A DNA stretch of 11,917 bases. Source: Sulfolobus sp. SCGC AB-777_G06. GTDB lineage: Archaea; Thermoproteota; Thermoprotei_A; Sulfolobales; Sulfolobaceae. The first letter of the stretch is position 1, and each line of letters begins with the position of its first letter. The notes under the pieces were generated by a model, which was not told the DNA's origin, ran no database searches, and worked only from the letters and a program-made list of their open reading frames with translations. Of this stretch, positions 5,875-11,917 are shown one piece after another. The stretch spans positions 1-11,917 of the forward strand of contig QEFN01000030.1 of assembly GCA_003086555.1 (NCBI GenBank), given 5' to 3'. The translations under genes were made by a program, and so were the position numbers.

Positions 5875-5976
5875 CCTAGGTTAGGGAGCCAGCCACGACA
5901 TGGGGAGCCTCATCGAACCCCCTCACATTGCTCATAGAGTTCGTTGTAGGGCTCTCCTCTACATGGTAATATTAAC
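5875..5976 (-). pseudogene. 3'-end remnant of an IS200/IS605-type tnpB (copy B)
   Basis: This is homologous to 965-1063 on the same strand. The minus strand ends EAPHVVAGSLT followed by TAG (5876-5878). Upstream codons are degenerate and the catalytic part of the nuclease gene is missing. Unlike copy A, sequence beyond the stop is retained to about 5744, including the hairpin. The two copies differ by one three-base indel, which suggests they diverged while still coding. There is no sign of tnpA or a left end nearby, so the element cannot move by itself. The tnpB identity is inferred from the end sequence and hairpin architecture, not from catalytic motifs. Confidence 0.5.
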
Positions 5977-6142
5977 GGCAAAAATTATAAACTTTCGCGG
6001 AAAGAAAGATTAGGAATGATAAATGATAACAAATGGCATAAAATTCACGGTTTATCGGAAACTGCTGACAACGGCACTGTACTTGAAGTTTGACTGAAAG
6101 GTTTGTTACTGAACGCTATACTCGTTTTACATCATCGTTAAA

Positions 6143-6150
6143 TTAATAAA
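6143..6150 (+). promoter_or_regulatory. TATA-like box of the ATPase gene
   Basis: ttaataaa is centred 34 bases before the GTG start, so transcription would begin close to 6172, a few bases upstream of translation. Confidence 0.45.
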
Positions 6151-6151
6151 G

Positions 6152-6165
6152 TATGGGTACCCATA
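6152..6165. promoter_or_regulatory. 14-base perfect palindrome, candidate operator
   Basis: tatgggtacccata reads the same on both strands and lies between the TATA box and the transcription start expected for the ATPase gene. A half-similar aggtaccc follows at 6172-6179, directly before the GTG. A repressor binding here would block RNA polymerase. The regulator is unknown; the ATPase's own winged helix is one possibility. Confidence 0.5.
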
Positions 6166-6179
6166 TTTCATAGGTACCC

Positions 6180-7319
6180 GTGAAATTTGTATTTGGCAAA
6201 CCTACCGATGAGCCCTTTGATAGGGAGACTGAAATAAACATTCTAACTTCTATGATTTTAAGAAATCAACCCACCGCAGTTATAGGAGTTAGGAGGATAG
6301 GTAAAACTTCTATAATCTTAAAGACAATAAAGAATATAGAAAGGCCTAAGATATACATTAATGCTGAGGAATTTGTCGAAGGGAAGAGTTTTGATTTGAT
6401 CTCTTTTCTTTCTTATTATTCTTCTTTAATAATAGCTGAGGCAATAAAGTTTCTAGAGCCTAAAAAGAAATTCTCCTTCGTGTTAAAACAAAGAGGTGAG
6501 GAGGCAATAAATACCTTGAGAGAACTTTTAGGCTATATTAAACTATCATTTAATATTAACCTAGTAAGTATAGAGCTTTTTATTAATAGGAAGAGCGGCA
6601 GTAGTAAAGATAGTATAAGAGAGTTACTTAATTTGCCTCAAGAGATCGCTGAAAAGATAGGAAAAGATTACTTAATAGTAATAGATGAATTCCAGTTTTT
6701 AAAATTAGCAGAGCAAAATTTGCCTGGATTATTTCACTTAATGAGAGGAAAGTGGCAGTTTCACAAGAATGTAGAATATGTAGTTTCTGGGTCTTCAATA
6801 GGTATGTTAGAAAGACTTTTTAGTTCTAAGAATGAATCTTTCTATCAATTCTTTTTCCCCGTTTATATTAATCCATTTTCTAGGGAAGTTTCGTTGAATT
6901 TCCTTAAAGAGGGCTTTAAAGAAGAGGGGATTAGTTATGAAGAGGATAGTTTAAACTATGTAGTTAAAGAATTAGATGGTATCCCTGCTTGGTTGAATTA
7001 TTTCGGCTTAAAATCATTAGAGTGTAAAGCAGTAAACGAAACATGTGTTAAGAAAGTACTTAACGATATGATGGTTGATCCTATAATAACTTCTATTGTC
7101 AGAGATGAATACAATAAGCTTAGTAAAAATGCTAAAAAAGTTATTAAATTCTTAGCTGAGAAGGGAGGAAGAGGAAGCTTAAGAGGAATACCATTAGGAA
7201 GATCTAGCATAAATGAGGGAGTAAGGAAATTAATTAACGATGGATATATAAGGAGAGAAGAAAGAGGAGTTTACTCAATTATCGATCCTTTAATAGCTAA
7301 AATATTAGGAGTAATTTAA
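6180..7319 (+). CDS. Archaeal-type AAA ATPase with C-terminal winged helix
   Basis: This 379-residue STAND/AAA-like ATPase belongs to the archaeal ATPase family (PF01637-type). It opens with FDRETEIN, then Walker A GVRRIGKTS (36-44), a helical insert (about 70-150), Walker B YLIVIDEFQF (164-173) and a sensor-like strand YVVSGSSIGMLERLF (200-214). The lid region carries the typical LDGIPAWLNYFG (265-276). Residues about 310-375 form a winged helix (SKNAKKVIKFLAEKGG, then YIRREERGVYSIIDPLIAKI). Such proteins are nucleotide-driven switches, often on mobile or defence islands, with unknown partners. The GTG at 6180 is chosen because the conserved F-x-D-R-E segment follows directly. The gene stands alone with its own promoter and palindrome and appears intact. 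Confidence 0.9.
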   Translation: MKFVFGKPTDEPFDRETEINILTSMILRNQPTAVIGVRRIGKTSIILKTIKNIERPKIYINAEEFVEGKSFDLISFLSYYSSLIIAEAIKFLEPKKKFSFVLKQRGEEAINTLRELLGYIKLSFNINLVSIELFINRKSGSSKDSIRELLNLPQEIAEKIGKDYLIVIDEFQFLKLAEQNLPGLFHLMRGKWQFHKNVEYVVSGSSIGMLERLFSSKNESFYQFFFPVYINPFSREVSLNFLKEGFKEEGISYEEDSLNYVVKELDGIPAWLNYFGLKSLECKAVNETCVKKVLNDMMVDPIITSIVRDEYNKLSKNAKKVIKFLAEKGGRGSLRGIPLGRSSINEGVRKLINDGYIRREERGVYSIIDPLIAKILGVI

Positions 7320-7449
7320 CTATAATTATAGCAAAGAAAAATGAATATAAATGTTTCAAATCCAGTATAATAAATGTCTTTTCACTATAAAATATACGAA
7401 AGTATTCTAGATAATAAACAAATTTGTTAAGCGTATAATAAGCTGACTT

Positions 7450-7470
7450 CCTTATATAAAACATATTAGT
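7450..7470 (-). repeat. TATA-containing repeat identical to 4676-4696
   Basis: Twenty-one bases match exactly, about 2.8 kb apart and in the same orientation. The minus strand carries tttatataagg, so it could drive leftward transcription antisense to the end of the ATPase gene. A third, inverted copy with one mismatch lies at 4724-4742. Confidence 0.6.
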
Positions 7471-7528
7471 GAAATGAAAACAGATAAATGTAGTTATAAA
7501 AATAAGCTTTATATTAATATTCACATTT

Positions 7529-7556
7529 AATCTTTTTCATTATTATTGAAAAGATT
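7529..7556. terminator. AT-rich stem-loop, weak terminator candidate
   Basis: aatctttt (7529-7536) pairs with aaaagatt (7549-7556) around a 12-base loop. It lies between two convergent transcription units (the ATPase and ilvC), where a bidirectional stop would be useful. Archaeal termination relies mainly on T-runs, so the role is uncertain. Confidence 0.25.
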
Positions 7557-7658
7557 TTAAAGATAAGTTTTAGGAAATTTTTGTAATTCTACTATAGTGG
7601 TTATAGGATTTTCTTTCGTATTAAACATTAGATTAAAATTGATCCAAAATCTAGACTG

Positions 7659-8690
<1,032 letters not shown>

Positions 8691-8742
8691 TGTCTCCCTA
8701 CTCGTTAGGGATGCTAACCGGGTTGATAAGAAGAAACTGGAA

Positions 8743-8753
8743 AAAATAAATTT
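8743..8753 (+). promoter_or_regulatory. TATA-like box of the zinc-finger gene
   Basis: aaataaatttc is centred about 26 bases before the ATG at 8774, leaderless spacing. It is divergent from the ilvC promoter, about 60 bases away. Confidence 0.45.
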
Positions 8754-8773
8754 CACATAGTCATTCCATTATT

Positions 8774-8953
8774 ATGCTGAGGGACTTTGAAGAGATCGAA
8801 TGCACGAAAGAGGAATATTATGATGATTTAGGTAAATTTCATGAAGTACCTTATTACGTCCCGGCTAAATGTTATATGAAAGAATACGAATGGGGTACTG
8901 CGACAATTTTAGAGGACGATTTAGATTTAGGAGATTCAATAATAGTTTACTAA
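8774..8953 (+). pseudogene. N-terminal part of the zinc-finger gene, ending at TAA
   Basis: From ATG 8774 a 59-codon frame reads MLRDFEEIECTKEEYYDDLG, then KFHEVPYYVPAKCYMKEYEW, ending LDLGDSIIVY and TAA (8951-8953). The same frame continues at once (NIVDFPPPI) into the downstream 303-residue frame beginning at GTG 8981. The start has a well-placed TATA box. It is very acidic and contains two Cys (C10, C33). I read it as the original N-terminus of one protein of about 372 residues cut by a single nonsense codon; a separate small protein translated from the same mRNA is the alternative. No known domain is evident. Confidence 0.6.
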
Positions 8954-8980
8954 AATATAGTTGACTTCCCTCCGCCAATT

Positions 8981-9892
8981 GTGAACAGAGTAGTAGAAGA
9001 AGATGAGGGATATGATTCAATAGTGGAGGCTACTATGGACTACGATAAGGCTGATATATTCTTCTCCTCAGCTACAATACCAGTAGATTACAATCTAGAG
9101 CTTGAGTGTGCAAAGGAAAAATTAGCTGAATGTGTTGATAACGTATCTTCGTGGATAAACGATTATATTAAATACTTAGTTAAGGTGGCTGAGGACTTCT
9201 TAAGGAAGAATAAGCCGGATGAGCTAAGTGAGGTCAAATGCGAGAAATGTGATATTACGTTAAGGAAATATGAGTATCCCTATCATTTAGAGATGCATGA
9301 GATTAATGAGGCTAAGAGACAATTAAAGGAGATTGAGGAGAAAATTTATGATGGTATTGATGAAAACGAGTATCCCTTAGCATTAAAGTATTTTAGGAAT
9401 GAAGTCGATAAATTAATTAGTAGTAAACTTCTGCCTGTTTTTAAAGATTTAGCGGAGAAGATAAATCAAGAAATCTATAAGATGGGAATAATTCATCTAA
9501 ACTCGAATCAATTATACGTTCTGAGGGATATACAAGAGGAAATAATGAAGAATGTACCTAAGAAGATTAGGGATAAGTTTATCTTAGAGATGACTATAAT
9601 ACCGGCAATATTGTCTACCAGTGCCTTAAGTAAATTCATTAACATGACAGTTAACGAACAAATAATTCAAGAACGGTCCCATAACTTTAGCGTAAATGTG
9701 AAAAGAAAGAGAGGTAGATTTTACGTACATATGTACCTTAATGGGAACCACATAGCTTACTTTAAGGTTGACGGTAAAATTAGGGATAAGATAAGGAGTA
9801 AGGTCGCACAATACGTAATAGATAAAGAGAAAGTAGAGAAGATTAGTGAAGATTTGTATAGCCAAATAAAAGAGAAAATAGGAATAAAATAA
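8981..9892 (+). CDS. C2H2 zinc-finger, coiled-coil protein of unknown function
   Basis: The frame encodes 303 residues from GTG 8981. A classic C2H2 finger, CEKCDITLRKYEYPYHLEMH (C87-x2-C90-x11-H102-x3-H106), sits after a helical region (AKEKLAECVDNVSSWINDYI) and before a long charged helix (EAKRQLKEIEEKIYDGID). The middle is helical (RNEVDKLISSKLLPVFKDLA). The C-terminal 80 residues turn basic and beta-rich (SVNVKRKRGRFYVHMYLNG) and end in KVEKISEDLYSQIKEKIGIK. This suggests a nucleic-acid-binding protein. C2H2 fingers are uncommon in archaea and are seen in small archaeal and viral regulators. No Shine-Dalgarno precedes the GTG and the frame is continuous with the N-terminal piece upstream, so the true gene probably starts at 8774 and is interrupted by one TAA. 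No family is recognised. Confidence 0.65.
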   Translation: MNRVVEEDEGYDSIVEATMDYDKADIFFSSATIPVDYNLELECAKEKLAECVDNVSSWINDYIKYLVKVAEDFLRKNKPDELSEVKCEKCDITLRKYEYPYHLEMHEINEAKRQLKEIEEKIYDGIDENEYPLALKYFRNEVDKLISSKLLPVFKDLAEKINQEIYKMGIIHLNSNQLYVLRDIQEEIMKNVPKKIRDKFILEMTIIPAILSTSALSKFINMTVNEQIIQERSHNFSVNVKRKRGRFYVHMYLNGNHIAYFKVDGKIRDKIRSKVAQYVIDKEKVEKISEDLYSQIKEKIGIK

Positions 9893-10036
9893 AATATAGA
9901 AAAATGGAAAAATAATGGATGCATTTTAATAAAAGCATACGATAATTTCATTAGAAGGAATATTGACCTTTTATAAAAATTTACATGAGAATAAGCTGAA
10001 AGATTTAGCAAGATTTCATCATCTTCTAATATTTCA

Positions 10037-10146
10037 TTAAAAAAACATTATTAGTTTTACTATCTCCTCATAATTTTTCCTCCTACAATCTAAACCGAGA
10101 ACCCCTTATTTTCTAAAACAGCGTAGAATCTACAGCCCACATACAT
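10037..10146 (-). pseudogene. Possible small protein with one frameshift
   Basis: From ATG (10144-10146) the minus strand reads MYVGCRFYAVLENKGFSV, then TAG. A one-base shift gives LDCRRKNYEEIVKLIMFF and TAA at 10037-10039. The composition of both parts is protein-like for only about 36 residues, so this may be a short decayed gene or the tail of a larger one. No family is recognised. Confidence 0.25.
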
Positions 10147-10152
10147 AAAGGC

Positions 10153-10176
10153 AAATAAGGACAATTATTACATTGT
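10153..10176 (+). promoter_or_regulatory. TATA-like box with adjoining imperfect palindrome
   Basis: aaataagg (10153-10160) is centred 27 bases before the ATG at 10184. Directly after it, acaat (10161-10165) and attgt (10172-10176) form a small inverted repeat that could be a repressor site for the downstream gene pair. Confidence 0.35.
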
Positions 10177-10183
10177 ATATATT

Positions 10184-10477
10184 ATGAGGATTCAGATAAA
10201 AGGAAATTACATTTACGTGACAAAGTGGGATAAATTGTCTAAGAGACCTAAGAGGTATTATCTGGCAAGAAGGGAGGAGTTAAAGAAGTGGGAAGAATTG
10301 CTAACATTTGCAAGAAAGTATAAGATAAGTGACGAAGAGATTAGAGATTATTTGAATTATTATTTAGATAAGGATATTAATATTACCAAAGTAGAGTATG
10401 TTTTACTTTCACTCAGTCTAGGTGTTGAATTGTGGAGATTGAATGGAAGTACAAAAACGCTTTCAGAAAAGCGCTAA
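10184..10477 (+). CDS. Small basic protein paired with a nucleotidyltransferase
   Basis: This 97-residue protein opens with a beta-rich N-terminus (MRIQIKGNYIYVTKWDKL), a basic patch (SKRPKRYYLARREELKKW), two charged helices (ELLTFARKYKISDEEIRDYL) and a hydrophobic helix (TKVEYVLLSLSLGVELW). The basic strand region suggests nucleic-acid binding, similar in style to N-terminal domains of integrases or to antitoxins, but I assign no family. Its last 46 bases overlap the start of a nucleotidyltransferase frame (10432), so the two were translated together, as in antitoxin/nucleotidyltransferase-toxin pairs. It looks intact although its partner is broken. The ATG start has a leaderless-distance TATA box. 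Confidence 0.65.
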   Translation: MRIQIKGNYIYVTKWDKLSKRPKRYYLARREELKKWEELLTFARKYKISDEEIRDYLNYYLDKDINITKVEYVLLSLSLGVELWRLNGSTKTLSEKR

Positions 10478-11020
10478 AGCTTATAGAGAGATACTATCCA
10501 GACTACGCACTTATAGGAAGATTTGCAAGAAATTTCTAAGCAACACCGACGGAGACAACACTAGATATAGACTTCCTAATAAATCTAGACGACTATGAGA
10601 GTTTAGTGGAGTTTATCGATTACGTATCTTCTCGATATCAGATAACTCCCAATGAGGTAGGACTTTGGCAATATGTAATAATAGAAGATATTAAAGTCGA
10701 CATGGTTAAACCTCCAGCTCAATAAAATAATTGAGGAATTTATCTCAAAGAGGAGGCAAATTAAAATTAGAGGAGTGGGAAAAATCTATACAGCATCGCC
10801 AGAAGATTTAGCTGTACTTTATGTAATATCTTCTAAGCAGCGAGGAATAAAAGATGTTATAAAGGCTAAAGACATTATACAGTATTCCACAGCGCGAAAT
10901 GATTTCAGTGAAGAAAATTTTTTAAGAAATGTAAGGAAAACAACGTGGAATATTTATGCTTATCTATGCTTTCTAGTGCCAGAGAACGACAAATCTTATC
11001 ATAAGTCGGAAAGAAGATGA
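10432..11020 (+). pseudogene. Nucleotidyltransferase (MNT-like), decayed
   Basis: From GTG at 10432 the frame reads VEIEWKYKNAFRKALKLIER, YYPDYALIGRFARNF, TAA (10537-10539), ATPTETTLDIDFLINLDDYE, SLVEFIDYVSSRYQITPNEV, GLWQYVIIEDIKVDMVKPPA and a stop (10723-10725). One base of shift near 10718 restores LNKIIEEFISKRRQIKIRGV and SPEDLAVLYVISSKQRGIKD up to TGA at 11018-11020. ALIGRFARNFx-TPTETTLDIDF is the nucleotidyltransferase pattern (GG/GR motif then DxD), the catalytic fold of MNT and AbiEii-type toxins, which attach nucleotides to protein or RNA targets. The Asp pair survives, but the nonsense codon and the frameshift should inactivate it. The normal partner is the overlapping upstream gene. 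Confidence 0.75.
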
Positions 11021-11360
11021 GTTTCCATAAACTTTGTGTTTACTTCGAATTTTATCAAGATTTATGTTAAATTTACCTTTAATCTAACGCTTGAATCTAA
11101 GAAAATTCAATGTGTTCAATATCTAAGAAAATTAAAAAGTTCCCCCTCGTATTTCCACAACTAAGCTTTAATCACTTAATGTTATTATCTAGACGATAGA
11201 ATGTAGCTAAAAGGATTTTAATAAAACACGATTATTATAGTCGATTTACGTAAAGTATTACTATATGCTTTGTTGATCTCTTCAATTTATTTCATAAGCA
11301 TGATATGATACACTGAGAATTTTTCAGTAATTAATATTTATTTCAACGTTATTCGCAAGC
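11021..11360. other. AT-rich spacer between the nucleotidyltransferase remnant and the transposase
   Basis: No credible gene. It contains a tandem-like pair of atctaagaaaatt (11095-11107 and 11121-11133; the first copy extends to 11110 and forms a ttgaat/attcaa hairpin from 11091). The right end of the IS5-like element should lie between about 11280 and 11360, but I could not identify its terminal repeat because the other end is outside the window. Confidence 0.5.
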
Positions 11361-11917
11361 TTACACCCTAATACCCGGAGCTCTACCAACTAAAGAATTA
11401 GCCAAGTGGAGCATCCATGCATAAGCCCAGAACTTGAGCTTAGCCTCAACCACTTGTCCCAAAAAGCTTGTAGCCCTAACAGATTCCCCAAAAGTGCGCT
11501 TCACAGCTGAGAATAAGGATTCAATCCTCCACCTAACACCGTAACCCTTCTTCTCCCTCCAACGATTATAGCCCAACCTCTTGAACTCCCTTACAACCTT
11601 TCTCCTAGCTGGATGGCCACGTCTAGTAGAAGCGTTCTTCCTAGGTGGGACAACAACTTCAACCCCGGTCTTGTAAATCTCATTAGCATCATAAGCTTTA
11701 TCTGCATAAAATTTCTTGACTTTCTTTCCCTTGTCTTGTAAATCCTTAACTGTCTTGACTGCTGTCTCAACCTCGTTTGTGGTTACTTCGGCGTTTATTA
11801 TGTTGAGCTCGTCGTTATCCATTACTATTTCGATCTTGAGGAATTTTGAGTCCCTAGTTTTACCCCATTTTGCTATGATGTATTGTCCTCCCTTGTTTGT
11901 GCTTATTCCCGTTGCGT
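11361..11917 (-). CDS. IS5-family-like DDE transposase, C-terminal part
   Basis: The frame enters from the right edge (ATGISTNKGGQYIIAKWGKT) and ends with TAA at 11361-11363, about 184 residues visible. Its catalytic landmarks are FYADKAYDANEIY, where the first D is the second acidic residue of the DDE triad, and YGVRWRIESLFSAVKRTFGE, where the E of RIESLFS is the third. The Y/R-rich K-x-R-x-E-ES-F spacing and the C-terminal helix (LKFWAYAWMLHLAN) fit IS5-type transposases, which cut and rejoin element ends by transesterification. An ATG at 11820-11822 is internal; the real start lies outside the window. The visible part has no lesion, so the element could be active. The N-terminal DDE residue is not visible here. 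Confidence 0.85.
   Translation of the reverse strand, partial: ATGISTNKGGQYIIAKWGKTRDSKFLKIEIVMDNDELNIINAEVTTNEVETAVKTVKDLQDKGKKVKKFYADKAYDANEIYKTGVEVVVPPRKNASTRRGHPARRKVVREFKRLGYNRWREKKGYGVRWRIESLFSAVKRTFGESVRATSFLGQVVEAKLKFWAYAWMLHLANSLVGRAPGIRV

Larger units (their letters stand above)
7320..7658. other. AT-rich intergenic region without a credible gene
   Basis: About 340 very AT-rich bases between the ATPase stop and the natural ilvC stop. A minus frame across 7297-7524 is nearly all aromatic and Lys/Ile residues and looks like a by-product of composition. The region holds a copy of a TATA-containing repeat (7450-7470) and a hairpin (7529-7556). Confidence 0.6.
9893..10183. other. Intergenic region, mostly AT-rich
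   Basis: It holds one possible broken small frame on the minus strand (10037-10146) and the promoter of the next gene. Elsewhere I see only AT-rich sequence and stop codons in all frames. Confidence 0.5.

Noticed and set aside
5985..6130. Short plus-strand frame (RLGMINDNKWHKIHGLSE) before the ATPase
   Set aside because: Only about 30 codons, no promoter or family match; it may be a remnant but cannot be supported.
7297..7524. Minus-strand 75-codon frame after the ATPase gene
   Set aside because: It is almost all Ile, Phe, Tyr, Lys and Leu, as expected from very AT-rich DNA, overlaps the end of the ATPase and has no recognisable domain.
9626..10011. Two minus-strand frames over the end of the zinc-finger gene
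   Set aside because: Both are antisense to a long coding frame and have AT-driven hydrophobic composition.
11091..11133. Possible CRISPR repeats
   Set aside because: Only two short imperfect copies with a 10-13 base gap; no array, no leader, and the sequence does not look like known Sulfolobales CRISPR repeats.

Overview
The window looks like an AT-rich accessory region of a Sulfolobales archaeon (Sulfolobus, Saccharolobus or a close relative). The evidence is VapBC/PIN cassettes with archaeal features, an archaeal-type ATPase, GTG and TTG starts, TATA-like boxes about 26 bases upstream of start codons (leaderless transcription), remnants of IS200/IS605-type tnpB genes, and an IS5-like transposase. 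The assignment rests on protein and promoter style and on my memory of these families, not on a search.

Layout, left to right. Positions 1-201 hold a broken frame, possibly a transposase tail. An apparently intact VapBC toxin-antitoxin pair follows (353-950). Next come a tnpB 3'-end remnant (965-1063) and a small AbrB-like gene broken by three in-frame stops (1086-1355). A retropepsin-like aspartic protease lies on the minus strand (1565-1921). Then come the N-terminal piece of a transposase (2115-2325) and a leftward operon of two unknown genes and a frameshifted PIN toxin (3842 down to 2317).

The stretch 3900-4850 is a graveyard of gene fragments: two partial copies of one sequence in opposite orientations, a UPF0175-like antitoxin with one stop, an orphan leftward frame, a perfect hairpin, and two inverted copies of a TATA-containing module. 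A metallo-beta-lactamase-fold gene split by one frameshift follows (5611-4837), then a second tnpB end with a hairpin right end (5744-5976).

The healthiest gene is an archaeal AAA-type ATPase with a C-terminal winged helix (6180-7319), preceded by a 14-base perfect palindrome that may be an operator. Then come a heavily mutated ketol-acid reductoisomerase (ilvC) pseudogene on the minus strand (8660-7659), a divergent C2H2 zinc-finger/coiled-coil gene interrupted by one TAA (8774-9892), a small charged protein overlapping a decayed nucleotidyltransferase (10184-11020), and the C-terminal part of an IS5-type transposase running off the window (11361-11917, minus).

Taken together, this is a decaying genomic island rich in toxin-antitoxin-like modules and insertion-sequence debris. 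At least seven genes carry stops or frameshifts. Genes with a single lesion (PIN, MBL, zinc-finger, UPF0175-like) could be recent pseudogenes or sequencing errors; ilvC, the AbrB-like gene and the tnpB pieces carry too many lesions for that. I do not see a clearly new defence system. The best candidates for undescribed biology are the zinc-finger protein, the unknown two-gene operon with a PIN toxin, the small-protein/nucleotidyltransferase pair, and the repeated promoter-like modules.
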